Source of the DNA: Streptomyces lavendofoliae
GTDB taxonomy: Bacteria > Actinomycetota > Actinomycetes > Streptomycetales > Streptomycetaceae
DNA length: 64,000 nt
Direction: 5' to 3'
NCBI RefSeq assembly: GCF_014649735.1
Contig: NZ_BMTP01000004.1
Span: forward strand, 372,001-436,000
Below are positions 1 to 10,917 of the stretch, piece by piece. Below the pieces are notes generated by a model. It was not told the origin of the DNA and ran no database searches. It was given only the letters and a program-made list of their open reading frames with translations. Numbering within the stretch: the first letter of the stretch is position 1; every line of letters starts with the position of its first letter. A program made the translations under genes and the position numbers.

Positions 1-32
1 GAGTTCTCGAGCACGCCGGGGCTTGTGGTCAT
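1..32 (-). CDS. 5' end of a leftward gene cut by the window edge
   Basis: An ATG on the minus strand (cat at 30-32) is preceded by a G-rich stretch that could serve as a ribosome site and opens MTTSPGVLEN before the window ends. Only ten codons are visible, so no domain can be recognised. In related Streptomyces I recall a fatty-acid desaturase gene divergent from ppc, and the paired TACGG operator between the two would fit a TetR-controlled lipid gene, but that is synteny from memory and not something the sequence shows. Confidence 0.4.
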   Translation of the reverse strand, partial: MTTSPGVLEN

Positions 33-73
33 GGGGTCCCCTGGGGGGTGAGGGATGAGACGGAAGCCGAGGC

Positions 74-100
74 TACGGTTCCGTAACCTACGGCGACGTA
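74..100. promoter_or_regulatory. Two tandem TACGG...CGTA palindromic boxes
   Basis: TACGGTTCCGTA (74-85) and TACGGCGACGTA (89-100) are two 12-bp inverted repeats starting 15 bp apart, between the leftward gene start at 32 and ppc at 247. The spacing and symmetry suggest a dimeric repressor of TetR type binding twice. They lie nearer the leftward gene, which is the more likely target. Confidence 0.5.
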
Positions 101-246
101 AGTATGGCAGCGGTTCGGCACGCGGCAAGAGGGCTGGCGACGGCGCCGCCGAAAGCGACACCTATCCTGGGTCTCGTCGGACAGCGCGGTCCGCAGCCTC
201 CAAGTACCCCTCCAGACGTGCTCAAACACTGCAAGGAGCCGCACCT

Positions 247-2976
<2,730 letters not shown>

Positions 2977-2994
2977 CCCGTACCGCCGCACAAC

Positions 2995-3030
2995 GAAGGG
3001 GGCGCCCGGCACTCGCCGGGCGCCCCCTTC
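2995..3030. terminator. Bidirectional hairpin after ppc
   Basis: A 16-bp perfect stem (2995-3010 with 3015-3030, sequence gaagggggcgcccggc and its complement) with a 4-nt loop lies between ppc and the convergent small gene, so it can end both transcripts. Confidence 0.8.
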
Positions 3031-3044
3031 GCCGTACCGCCCGC

Positions 3045-3521
3045 TCAGAGCGCGAGGAACGTCCCCACCAGCAGCGCCCCGCCCAGCGACGCCGACACCC
3101 ACGCCAGCCTCGGCAACCGCATCCCGCCACCGATCACCAGCGCCGCCAGCACGAGCGCCCCGCCCAGCGGCAGCCAGGCGTGCAGCCCGCCCGGCCACCC
3201 CGTACGCACCAGCTCCGTCGTACCCGGCTTCACGACCACCGGGTACCGGCCGCCCCGCTCCACCGCCACGGACCGGTCGATCGTCATGTCCGTACGCGGC
3301 CCCGCCGACCCCGCCGGCCCCTCCGGGTCGAACCGCCCCGTGCACACGTCCACCGAACAGCCCGTGACCGTCAGCGTGCCGTGTTCGCGGCCCTTGGACA
3401 GCAGCACATGCTGCGCCGCGCCCCACGAGGCCCACACTCCCGCCACCACCAGCAGCGACGCGACCAGCGCCATCGCGGCGGCACGGGCGTACGGGAGGGC
3501 TGAGGTCCGCTTCTTGCTCAT
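3045..3521 (-). CDS. Small membrane protein of unknown function
   Basis: 158 residues starting MSKKRTSALPY. One membrane segment lies near residues 17-38. A central extracytoplasmic stretch of about 60 residues contains two cysteines (GCSVDVCTG) that could form a disulfide. Two further hydrophobic segments form the C-terminus. I do not recognise a family with certainty; the central part loosely resembles DUF3592-like domains. The start is set at ATG 3521; the open frame extends ten codons further without a better ribosome site. It sits 54 bp downstream of pth on the same strand and may be read through from it. Confidence 0.75.
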   Translation of the reverse strand: MSKKRTSALPYARAAAMALVASLLVVAGVWASWGAAQHVLLSKGREHGTLTVTGCSVDVCTGRFDPEGPAGSAGPRTDMTIDRSVAVERGGRYPVVVKPGTTELVRTGWPGGLHAWLPLGGALVLAALVIGGGMRLPRLAWVSASLGGALLVGTFLAL

Positions 3522-3575
3522 GGGGCGCGATCCTCGGGCACACGACCACACCCGGTCAATTCCGGTCGCGTACGG

Positions 3576-4178
3576 TCAGGAGTTGTATGCCGACTGAGCC
3601 CGCTCCAGCCCCTCCGTCACCAGGCACTCCACCGCGTCGGCCGCCCGGTCGACCAGGAAGTCCAGCTCCTTGCGCTCCGTCGACGAGAAGTCCTTCAGCA
3701 CGAAGTCGGCGACCTGCATCCGGCCCGGCGGACGGCCGATGCCGAACCGCAGCCGGTGATAGTCCGGGCCCATCGCCTTCGTCATCGACTTCAGCCCGTT
3801 GTGCCCGTTGTCCCCGCCGCCCAGCTTCAGCCGCAGCGTCCCGTAGTCGATGTCCAGCTCGTCGTGGACCGCCACCACATGCGCCGTCGGCACCTTGTAG
3901 AAGTCCCTCAGCGCCGTCACGGGACCACCCGACAGGTTCATGTACGACATCGGCTTGGCCAGGATCACCCGGCGGTTCGCCGGCCCCGGAGGACCGATAC
4001 GGCCCTCCACCACCTGCGCCTGCGCCTTCTGCGCGCGCTTGAACTTCCCGCCGATCCGCTCCGCGAGGAGATCGGCCACCATGAACCCGACATTGTGGCG
4101 GTTCGCGGCGTACTCCGGCCCCGGGTTGCCCAGGCCCACGATCAGCCAGGGAGCGCCGGCCTCCGTCGCCGTCGTCAT
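3576..4178 (-). CDS. pth: Peptidyl-tRNA hydrolase
   Basis: Releases tRNA from peptidyl-tRNA that drops off the ribosome, recycling tRNA in the cytoplasm. The 200-residue protein carries the N-terminal [18 protein letters not shown] motif, with the Asn and the catalytic His in NRHNVG, plus the HDELD and HNGLKS substrate-binding motifs. ATG 4178 is chosen because GAGGAG lies about 9 bp upstream; the frame runs on 11 codons further without support. It follows rplY in the leftward housekeeping group and is separated from it by a hairpin, so it may have partly independent expression. Confidence 0.95.
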   Translation of the reverse strand: MTTATEAGAPWLIVGLGNPGPEYAANRHNVGFMVADLLAERIGGKFKRAQKAQAQVVEGRIGPPGPANRRVILAKPMSYMNLSGGPVTALRDFYKVPTAHVVAVHDELDIDYGTLRLKLGGGDNGHNGLKSMTKAMGPDYHRLRFGIGRPPGRMQVADFVLKDFSSTERKELDFLVDRAADAVECLVTEGLERAQSAYNS

Positions 4179-4222
4179 GTCGTCAGTCTCCTCGTGTGCG
4201 TACACGGACACAGAACAGGGAA

Positions 4223-4254
4223 ACGGGGTGGCGGGCCGCAGCCCACCACCCCGT
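4223..4254 (-). terminator. Hairpin between rplY and pth
   Basis: ACGGGGTGG (4223-4231) pairs with CCACCCCGT (4246-4254), with further GGG/CCC pairing inside the loop. It lies just after the rplY stop, so it could terminate or attenuate transcription before pth. Confidence 0.6.
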
Positions 4255-4274
4255 CAAGCAGAGCCCAGGACGGC

Positions 4275-4868
4275 TCAGGCCTCGGCGGCCTCGTCACCCT
4301 CGGCGCCCTCGGCGGCCGGCTCCTCGGCCTGCGCGGCCAGGACCTGCAGCACGACGGTGTCACCGTCGACGGCCAGCGTGGTGCCCTTCGGCAGCGCGAT
4401 GTCCTTCGCCAGGATGGAGGCACCGGCCTCCAGGCCCTCGACGGAGACCGACACGGACTCGGGGATGTGGGTGGCCTCGGCCTCGACCGGAAGCGCGTTC
4501 AGCACGTGCTCCAGCAGGTTGCCACCCGGGGCCAGCTCGCCCTCGGTGTGCACGAAGATCTCCACGTTGACCTTCTCGCCACGCTGCACGAGCTGGAGGT
4601 CGACGTGCTCCAGGAAGCCCTTCAGCGGGTCGCGCTGCACGTCCTTCGGGATCGCCAGCTCCGTGGACTTGCCGTCGATGTCCAGGGAGATCAGGACGTT
4701 CGGCGTACGCAGCGCCAGCAGCAGCTCGTGACCCGGCAGCGTCAGGTGGATCGGGTCCGAACCGTGGCCGTAGAGAACACCCGGAACCTGCTTCGCGCGA
4801 CGGATGCGGCGGGCGGCGCCCTTGCCGAACTCGGTGCGGGTCTGAGCGGTGAGCTTCACCTCGGACAT
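4275..4868 (-). CDS. rplY: 50S ribosomal protein L25/general stress protein Ctc
   Basis: Binds 5S rRNA in the large ribosomal subunit. The 197-residue protein is the long (TL5/CTC) form. Residues 1-90 form the L25 domain, including a GVLYGHG loop. Residues 95-180 form the beta C-terminal domain, followed by an acidic Glu/Ala-rich tail. ATG 4868 is chosen over GTG 4874 because the GAGGAG ribosome site overlaps the GTG. The gene lies between prs and pth on the same strand, the usual order in Streptomyces, with hairpins on both sides. Confidence 0.95.
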   Translation of the reverse strand: MSEVKLTAQTRTEFGKGAARRIRRAKQVPGVLYGHGSDPIHLTLPGHELLLALRTPNVLISLDIDGKSTELAIPKDVQRDPLKGFLEHVDLQLVQRGEKVNVEIFVHTEGELAPGGNLLEHVLNALPVEAEATHIPESVSVSVEGLEAGASILAKDIALPKGTTLAVDGDTVVLQVLAAQAEEPAAEGAEGDEAAEA

Positions 4869-5028
4869 GTGCACTCCTCGTAAGTGACAGACGGATCAAC
4901 GGTCGTGGTCACCCGGCCACGACTGGACTTGGCCTGCTACGAAGAGCGCGTCGATAACGGACCGCCGCACCACGTACGGATGCGGCCTCCCTCGCCGAGC
5001 AACTACAGCAGTCTAACCGAAAGCGAAA

Positions 5029-5060
5029 GGCCGCCCCGACCGGTGAAGGTCGGGACGGCC
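5029..5060 (-). terminator. Hairpin after prs
   Basis: A 13-bp stem with one mismatch (5029-5041 with 5048-5060, GGCCGCCCCGACC and GGTCGGGACGGCC) around a 6-nt loop lies 35 bp downstream of the prs stop. Confidence 0.7.
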
Positions 5061-5095
5061 CCGGGGACCGGACGATCAGGCGGCCGGCGCGGTGA

Positions 5096-6073
5096 TCAGC
5101 TCTGCTCCTCGAAGAGGCTCGTCACCGAACCGTCCTCGAAGACCTCACGCACCGCGCGGGCGATCGTCGGCGCGATCGACAGCACCGTGATCTTGTCCAG
5201 CTCCAGCTCGCCCGGCGTCGGCAGCGTGTTCGTCAGCACGAACTCGCTCACCTTCGAGTTCTTCAGCCGGTCCGCCGCCGGACCGGACAGGATGCCGTGC
5301 GTCGCGGTGACGATGACGTCCTCCGCGCCGTGCGCGAACAGCGCCTCGGCGGCGGCGCAGATCGTGCCACCCGTGTCGATCATGTCGTCGACCAGGACGC
5401 ACACCCGGCCCTCGACCTCGCCGACCACCTCGTGGACCGTCACCTGGTTCGCGACGTCCTTGTCACGGCGCTTGTGCACGATCGCCAGCGGAGCGTCCAG
5501 CCGGTCGCACCAGCGGTCGGCGACGCGGACCCGGCCGGCGTCGGGCGAGACCACCGTGAGCTTCGAGCGGTCGACCTTGGCACCCACGTAGTCCGCGAGC
5601 ACCGGCAGCGCCGTCAGGTGGTCCACCGGGCCGTCGAAGAAGCCCTGGATCTGGTCGGTGTGCAGGTCCACCGTGAGGATCCGGTCCGCACCGGCGCACT
5701 TCAGCAGGTCCGCCACCAGACGCGCCGAGATCGGCTCGCGACCGCGGTGCTTCTTGTCCTGCCGGGCGTAGCCGTACGACGGGATGATCACGGTGATGCT
5801 CCGGGCCGAGGCCCGCTTCAGAGCATCGATCATGATCAGCTGTTCCATGATCCACTTGTTGATGGGAGCCGTGTGGCTCTGCATCAGGAAGCAGTCCGCG
5901 CCACGGGCCGACTCCTGGAACCGGACGTAGATCTCACCGTTGGCGAAATCGAACGCCTTCGTCGGCACCAGGCCGACACCCAGCCGGTGCGCGACCTCCT
6001 CGGCCAGCTCGGGGTGGGCGCGGCCGGAGAAGAGCATCAGCTTCTTCTCGCCGGTCGTCTTGATCCCGGTCAC
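5096..6073 (-). CDS. prs: Ribose-phosphate pyrophosphokinase (PRPP synthetase)
   Basis: Makes 5-phosphoribosyl-1-pyrophosphate from ribose 5-phosphate and ATP, the precursor for purine, pyrimidine, His, Trp and NAD synthesis. The 325-residue class I enzyme shows the DVRF-equivalent region near FQESARGADCFLMQS, the flexible-loop segment YARQDKKHRGREPISARL, DLHTDQIQGFF and the PRPP-binding loop VCVLVDDMIDTGGTI. The start is GTG 6073. It lies 108 bp downstream of glmU, the common actinobacterial glmU-prs pair, so both are probably read from one promoter near the tRNA-Gln gene. Confidence 0.96.
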   Translation of the reverse strand: MTGIKTTGEKKLMLFSGRAHPELAEEVAHRLGVGLVPTKAFDFANGEIYVRFQESARGADCFLMQSHTAPINKWIMEQLIMIDALKRASARSITVIIPSYGYARQDKKHRGREPISARLVADLLKCAGADRILTVDLHTDQIQGFFDGPVDHLTALPVLADYVGAKVDRSKLTVVSPDAGRVRVADRWCDRLDAPLAIVHKRRDKDVANQVTVHEVVGEVEGRVCVLVDDMIDTGGTICAAAEALFAHGAEDVIVTATHGILSGPAADRLKNSKVSEFVLTNTLPTPGELELDKITVLSIAPTIARAVREVFEDGSVTSLFEEQS

Positions 6074-6181
6074 AGCACTGTCTCCTCAGACGTGTCCTCT
6101 GGCCGCGACCACTTTCGCGCGAACCAGCCGAATTTGTGTGCACGTATCACGGTACGCCGAGTCGGACGCACCCGTTTCCGG

Positions 6182-7633
6182 TCAGCCCTCGTGAGAAGCC
6201 TGCTCGGAGGCCGTCGCGGCAGCCTGCGCGGCGGCACTTCCGGGCCGCTTCCGCGCGACCCAACCCTCGATATTCCGCTGCTGGCCACGGGCGACCGCCA
6301 GCGAACCGGGCGGCACGTCCTTCGTGATGACCGAGCCGGCGGCGGTGTACGCGCCGTCCCCGACCGTGACGGGAGCCACAAACATGTTGTCCGAGCCGGT
6401 ACGGCAGTGCGACCCGATGGTCGTGTGGTGCTTGCTCTCGCCGTCGTAGTTCACGAACACGCTCGCGGCGCCGATGTTCGAGTGCTCACCGATCGTCGCG
6501 TCCCCCACGTACGACAGGTGCGGGACCTTCGACCCCTCGCCCACCCGGGCGTTCTTCATCTCCACGTACGTACCGGCCTTCGCCCGCGCGCCCAGCACCG
6601 TGCCGGGACGCAGGTACGCGTACGGGCCCACGGTCGCACCGTCGCCGACCTCCGCGCGGTCCGCCACCGTGTTGTCCACCCGGGCGCCCCGGCCGACCCT
6701 CGTGTCCTTCAGCCGGGTGTGGGGGCCCACCTCGGCGTCCTCCGCCAGGTGCGTCGCACCCGTCAGCTCCGTGTTCGGGTGCACCACCACGTCCCGCTCG
6801 AACGTCACCGTCACGTCCAGGAACACCGACGCCGGATCCACCACCGTCACACCGGCCATCATCGCCCGCTCCAGGAGCCGGTCGTTCAGCAGCCGCCGCG
6901 CCTGAGCGAGCTGCACCCGGTTGTTGATGCCGAGGATCTCGCGGTGGTCGCCGGCGACCGACGCGCCGACCCGGTGCCCGGCCTCGCGCAGGATCCCCAG
7001 CACGTCGGTGAGGTACTCCTCGCCCTGGCTGTTGTCCGTACGGACCTTGCCCAGCGCGTCCGCCAGGAGCTTCCCGTCGAACGCGAACACCCCGGAGTTG
7101 ATCTCCCGGATCGCCCGCTGCGCGTCGGACGCGTCCTTGTGCTCCACGATCGCCGTCACGGCACCCGTCCCGGGGTCCCGCACGATCCGCCCGTACCCGG
7201 TCGAGTCCGGGACCTCGGCCGTCAGCACGGTCACGGCGTTGCCGTCCGCGGCGTGCGTCCGTGCCAGGGCGGTCAGCGTCCCGCCGGACAGCAGCGGGGT
7301 GTCACCGCACACCACCACGACGGTTCCGTCCAGGGCTCCGGCGCCCAGCTCCTCCAGCGCCATGCGCACCGCGTGACCGGTGCCGTTCTGCTCGTACTGC
7401 ACGGCGGTGCGGGTGCCGGCGTAGAACTCGTCGAGGTGCGCGGTCACCTGCTCACGGGCGTGCCCGACGACGACGCAGAGGTGCTGGGGGTCGAGCTCGC
7501 GTGCGGCCGAGACAACGTGTCCGACGAGCGAGCGCCCGCAGATCTGATGCAGGACCTTGGGGGTCTTCGACTTCATGCGGGTGCCCTCACCCGCTGCGAG
7601 GACGACGACGGCTGCCGGGCGGTTGGCGCTCAC
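6182..7633 (-). CDS. glmU: Bifunctional GlmU (GlcN-1-P acetyltransferase/GlcNAc-1-P uridyltransferase)
   Basis: Catalyses the last two steps to UDP-N-acetylglucosamine, the precursor of peptidoglycan. The 483-residue protein has an N-terminal nucleotidyltransferase domain with LAAGEGTRMKSKTPKVLH (about residues 12-29) and GDTPLL. From about residue 260 it has a left-handed beta-helix acetyltransferase domain with hexapeptide repeats, including FVNYDGESKHHTTIG. The C-terminal tail is Ala-rich. The start is GTG 7633 with an AAGGG ribosome site. The upstream neighbour is a tRNA-Gln gene on the same strand. Confidence 0.97.
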   Translation of the reverse strand: MSANRPAAVVVLAAGEGTRMKSKTPKVLHQICGRSLVGHVVSAARELDPQHLCVVVGHAREQVTAHLDEFYAGTRTAVQYEQNGTGHAVRMALEELGAGALDGTVVVVCGDTPLLSGGTLTALARTHAADGNAVTVLTAEVPDSTGYGRIVRDPGTGAVTAIVEHKDASDAQRAIREINSGVFAFDGKLLADALGKVRTDNSQGEEYLTDVLGILREAGHRVGASVAGDHREILGINNRVQLAQARRLLNDRLLERAMMAGVTVVDPASVFLDVTVTFERDVVVHPNTELTGATHLAEDAEVGPHTRLKDTRVGRGARVDNTVADRAEVGDGATVGPYAYLRPGTVLGARAKAGTYVEMKNARVGEGSKVPHLSYVGDATIGEHSNIGAASVFVNYDGESKHHTTIGSHCRTGSDNMFVAPVTVGDGAYTAAGSVITKDVPPGSLAVARGQQRNIEGWVARKRPGSAAAQAAATASEQASHEG

Positions 7634-7739
7634 GGGAATGCCCTTCGGCTTCGGGTGGTGGACACCCGCAGGATACCGGGGGGTTTCGGAGCGGAAATGA
7701 GGGCGGGTCCCGACGGTTGAGGTCAGGACCCGGCATGAG

Positions 7740-7810
7740 CTCCCGGGGGAGGACTCGAACCCCCATGATCAGAACCAAAATCTGACGTCTTGCCCTTAGA
7801 CGACCCGGGA
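7740..7810 (-). tRNA. tRNA-Gln (anticodon TTG)
   Basis: The minus strand folds as a cloverleaf. The acceptor stem TCCCGGG (7804-7810) pairs with CCCGGGA (7741-7747). The D arm is GTCT/AGAC. The anticodon stem TCAGA/TCTGA holds loop TTTTGGT (7774-7780), giving anticodon TTG at 7776-7778. The T arm contains TTCGAGT. The discriminator is G at 7740, and CCA is not encoded. Confidence 0.95.
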
Positions 7811-8097
7811 TGGGCTGGCGTCCGATCCCATGATTCCGGAGCGGACGCAGCCCCTACTATGCCGTACCACCGGCCCTCGATGCGACGGTGGAGAACCGGT
7901 GGTCCTCCGGACCGCCCCCGGCCCGGGCCGCCACGGGGGACCGGCGGGTGCCGAGGGCGCGGGACGGCCCCTGCGGTGCTGCCGGACGGCCCTCGACGGG
8001 GCCGTCGCGCGGGCTCTCGTGCGGCCGTCGTCCGGGCGGCCGGCCGGCCGTCGGGCTGACCGGAAAACGGGTCGCGCCCGCCCGTAGGCTGGAGGAC

Positions 8098-9465
8098 ATG
8101 ACCACAACGGGGGCGCACCAGGAGGCCGCGGGCGTGACTGCCCGGGGCCGGTGGTGGTGGGGGCGGCGGCGCAGTGCCGTGCTGGACGTGGGGCTGGGGG
8201 CGGTCTCCGCCCTGGAGTGCGCGGTCGAGGGGGTGGGGTTCGCGGATCGTGCCGCGCTGCCGGTGCCGCTCGGGGTGCTGTTCGGGCTGGTGGCGGGAGC
8301 GGCGCTGGTGGTGCGACGGCGGTGGCCGGTCGCCGTGGTGCTGGTCTCGATCGCGATCACGCCCGCCGAGATGGGCTACCTCATGGGGATCGTCGGGCTG
8401 TACACGCTCGCCGCCTCCGAGGTGCCCCGGCGGATCATCGCCGTGCTGGCGGGGATGTCGCTGGCCGCGGTGCTGATCGTGACGTTCGTGCGCGTGCGGC
8501 AGGACATCGGGTCGGCCGACTTCGACCCCGGGCCCTGGTACGTGCTGCTGATGGCGGTGATCCTGGCGCTCGGGATGAACGCCCCGCCCGTGTTGTTCGG
8601 CCTGTACATAGGGGCGCGGCGGCGGCTGCTGGAGAGCCTGCGCGAACGGGCGGACAGTCTGGAGCAGGAGCTGTCGCTGCTCGCGGACCGGGCGGAGCAG
8701 CGGGCGCAGATGGCGCGGACCGAGGAGCGGACGCGGATCGCGCGGGAGATGCACGACGTGGTGGCGCACCGGGTGAGCCTGATGGTGGTGCACGCGGCGG
8801 CGCTCCAGGCGGTGGCGCTGAAGGATCCGCACAAGGCGGCGAAGAACGCGGCGCTGGTGGGGGACATGGGCCGGCAGGCGCTGACGGAGCTGCGGGAGAT
8901 GCTCGGGGTGCTGCGGGCGGCGGACCCGGCCCCGGTGCGGGGACCGGCGCCACGGGCGGCGGTGGAACGGGTGGCGGCGGTCGCCGCCGCCGCTCCCGCC
9001 GCGGAAGCGGAGGGCGCGGGTTCGGCGGGCGTGGGGTCCGGCGCGGGGCCGGACGGCGACCGGGAGGACGGGCCGTGCCTGGATGCCGTGGTGGAGCTGG
9101 TGGAGCAGTCGCGGCAGGCGGGGATGGTGGTGGAGTTGCGGGTGATGGGTGAGGCGCGGCAGTGCGGGGCGGCCGTGGAGCGGACGGCGTACCGGGTGGT
9201 GCAGGAGGGGCTGACGAACGTCCACAAGCACGCGGCGGGCGCGAAGGTGGTGGTCCGGCTGGCCTACCGGGACGGTGAGGTGGCGATGCAGGTGGAGAAC
9301 GGGCCGGCGGACGGGCGGACCGCGGACGCGGGCCTGCCGAGCGGCGGCAACGGCCTGGTCGGGATGCGGGAGCGGGTGACGGCGCTGGGCGGGGTGTTCG
9401 TGGCCGGGCCGACGGACGAGGGCGGCTTCAAGGTGTCGGCGGTACTGCCGGTGCCCGCCGCCTGA
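8098..9465 (+). CDS. Orphan two-component sensor histidine kinase (HisKA_3 type)
   Basis: Membrane sensor kinase of the NarL-partner type, 455 residues from ATG 8098. About five hydrophobic segments (residues 25-165) are followed by a coiled linker. The dimerisation/phosphoacceptor motif REMHDVVAHRVS has His about 219, and the HATPase domain shows YRVVQEGLTNVHKHA and GNGLVGMRERV. GTG 8134 is an alternative start with a better ribosome site (AGGAGG 8 bp upstream), whereas ATG 8098 has GGAGG only 2 bp away; the shorter 443-residue form may be the real one. No response regulator adjoins it, so its partner is elsewhere. A Gly/Ala-rich insertion splits the kinase core. Confidence 0.88.
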   Translation: MTTTGAHQEAAGVTARGRWWWGRRRSAVLDVGLGAVSALECAVEGVGFADRAALPVPLGVLFGLVAGAALVVRRRWPVAVVLVSIAITPAEMGYLMGIVGLYTLAASEVPRRIIAVLAGMSLAAVLIVTFVRVRQDIGSADFDPGPWYVLLMAVILALGMNAPPVLFGLYIGARRRLLESLRERADSLEQELSLLADRAEQRAQMARTEERTRIAREMHDVVAHRVSLMVVHAAALQAVALKDPHKAAKNAALVGDMGRQALTELREMLGVLRAADPAPVRGPAPRAAVERVAAVAAAAPAAEAEGAGSAGVGSGAGPDGDREDGPCLDAVVELVEQSRQAGMVVELRVMGEARQCGAAVERTAYRVVQEGLTNVHKHAAGAKVVVRLAYRDGEVAMQVENGPADGRTADAGLPSGGNGLVGMRERVTALGGVFVAGPTDEGGFKVSAVLPVPAA

Positions 9466-9675
9466 GCGGGCGCGGGGCGGCCCGGGGGCCTGGGGGCCCG
9501 GGGGCGCTGGGTGGACCCGGGCCCGGGGCCTGAGGGGCTCGGGGGCCGGTGGCCTTCGGGCCCCGGGGCGGCCCGGGCGGCAGGGGGCGGGGGTTCCCGA
9601 GGGGCTGGGCCCTGGGGCGCTGGGTGGACCCGGGGCCTGCCCGGGGTGGAGCGAGGGGCGACGGCGGGCCGGGGG
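9466..9675. repeat. G-rich low-complexity convergent intergenic region
   Basis: A 210-bp gap between convergent genes, very rich in G runs and ggcccggg-type self-complementary words. A segment around GCTGGGTGGACCCGGG occurs twice (near 9506 and 9618). No gene or clear simple hairpin is seen. Confidence 0.45.
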
Positions 9676-10164
9676 TCAGGTCGAGGTGAGGCGCGCGGGC
9701 TGGGCGCCGGTGATCAGGGTGGCCAGGGCGTGGTCGATGCCCGGGCCGAGGAACCAGTCGCCCGCGTGGTCGAGGCTGTAGACGCGGCCTTCGGCGTCGA
9801 TGGCGAGGACGGCCCGGTTGTCGGCCTCCTCGCCGAGGGGCGCCAGCTCGGTGGCGAGCGCGCGGCCGAGGTCGGCGAGGCTGCGGGCGTGGTGGAGGCC
9901 GGCGAGCGGGTCGAGGTGGACCGGCGTCGGGGCGATCTGGCGTCCCGGTCCGGGCGCGGTGATGTGCAGGCCGCCGAATTCGGCCCACGCTTCGACGGCG
10001 GCCGGGAAGACGCTGTGCCGGTGACCGGCGGGGGAGACATGGGCGCGCAGGGCGTCGGCCCAGTGTTCGGCCTGCCTGATGTCCCAGCGGCCGGGCTGCC
10101 AGCCCGCCTCCCTCAGGGCTGCGTCGACGGCGACGGGGAAGCGGGTGGTGTTCAGGTCGGGCAT
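9676..10164 (-). CDS. SUKH-3 domain immunity-type protein
   Basis: 162 residues starting MPDLNTTRFPVAVDAALREAGWQPGRWD. The spacing of the N-terminal LREAGW, the central AWAEFGGLHI strand, LDPLAG, the LGxALATELAPLGE helix and the closing VYSLDHAGDWFLG are what I associate with the SUKH-3 (SMI1/KNR4-related) family. Such proteins are predicted to neutralise nuclease or deaminase toxins by direct binding. The start lies 10 bp after the stop of the YwqJ-type deaminase gene, so the two form an operon. A cytoplasmic antidote for that neighbour is the natural inference; no activity can be read from sequence. Confidence 0.75.
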   Translation of the reverse strand: MPDLNTTRFPVAVDAALREAGWQPGRWDIRQAEHWADALRAHVSPAGHRHSVFPAAVEAWAEFGGLHITAPGPGRQIAPTPVHLDPLAGLHHARSLADLGRALATELAPLGEEADNRAVLAIDAEGRVYSLDHAGDWFLGPGIDHALATLITGAQPARLTST

Positions 10165-10174
10165 GGGTATGCGG

Positions 10175-10690
10175 TCAGCCGTTCTGGGCGGTGGCGGGGT
10201 CGACGGGGCGTACGCCGAAGTGGGCGAGGAGCGCGGCGCAGGAGCGGCAGGGGGCGGCGTAGCTGCCGTGGAGGGGGTCGCCGTCCTCCCGGATGCGGCG
10301 TGCGGTGATCTTGGCGTTCTTGAGGGACCGGCGGGCCTCCCCCTGGCTGAGCGGTTTGCGCTGGGCGCGCCTGGAGCGGTTCGCCTCGGTGGCCGCGAGG
10401 TGGCGGGAGAGCAGGATCGCCTCGGGGCAGCGGCCGGTGAAGCGTTCGCGCTGGCCGCTGGTGAGGGTGTCGAGGAAGTCCTGCACGAGGGGGTGCAGCG
10501 CGGGTGGCCGGTCGCCCCGTCCGGCGGTGCAGGTGAGGGTCTCGCCGCGTACGGAGAGTGCTGCTCCGACGGTGGGCAGGATGCCGTCGCGGCGGTGGCG
10601 GAGTATCGGGGTGAGATCGGGGCCGGTGCTGCTCCAGCTGAGGCGCGGGTCGCCGGTGGTCGCCGTCGTGCCTGGTCGGGCCGTGTGCAT
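10175..10690 (-). CDS. YwqJ-related putative nucleic-acid/nucleotide deaminase
   Basis: 171 residues. Residues 95-165 show a CPEAILLSRHL motif and, about 55 residues later, APCRSCAALLAHFGV. Together these give the [HC]-x-E plus PCxxC zinc site of the cytidine-deaminase fold; a Cys in place of His in the first motif is, as I recall, the hallmark of the YwqJ branch. Family members are mostly toxin tips of polymorphic toxins, but here there is no secretion signal or long N-terminal trafficking region, so the protein should act inside the cell. It is co-transcribed with the SUKH-3 gene and divergent from the nuclease/SUKH gene. ATG 10690 is the only good start. Confidence 0.72.
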   Translation of the reverse strand: MHTARPGTTATTGDPRLSWSSTGPDLTPILRHRRDGILPTVGAALSVRGETLTCTAGRGDRPPALHPLVQDFLDTLTSGQRERFTGRCPEAILLSRHLAATEANRSRRAQRKPLSQGEARRSLKNAKITARRIREDGDPLHGSYAAPCRSCAALLAHFGVRPVDPATAQNG

Positions 10691-10810
10691 GATGTGTGTC
10701 GTCCCCTCTGCAATCCCCCGAGTTGCGTGGGACAGCCTGCCAAACGGGTGAGCTGATGGGGAAGCGGGGGCGCTGAAATGTGTGATCGGTGTGTCGCGTG
10801 ATGGTCATTG

Positions 10811-10838
10811 GGTCACCTGAAGGTGACGGTTGGTCACC
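10811..10838. promoter_or_regulatory. Three GGTCACC half-sites in the divergent promoter
   Basis: GGTCACC (10811-10817) and its inverted copy AGGTGAC (10821-10827) form GTCACC-TGAA-GGTGAC. A third half-site GGTCACC follows at 10832-10838. They lie in the 227-bp gap between the deaminase/SUKH-3 pair and the WHH/SUKH gene, about 80 bp before the latter, and could co-regulate both directions. Confidence 0.45.
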
Positions 10839-10917
10839 GGTGCGGAGGGCGGGTCCCCCCTGTCGGCCCACCGCATAGGCTGTGCGGACCAGCCAGCAGC
10901 AGCAGGGGGCATCCGCC

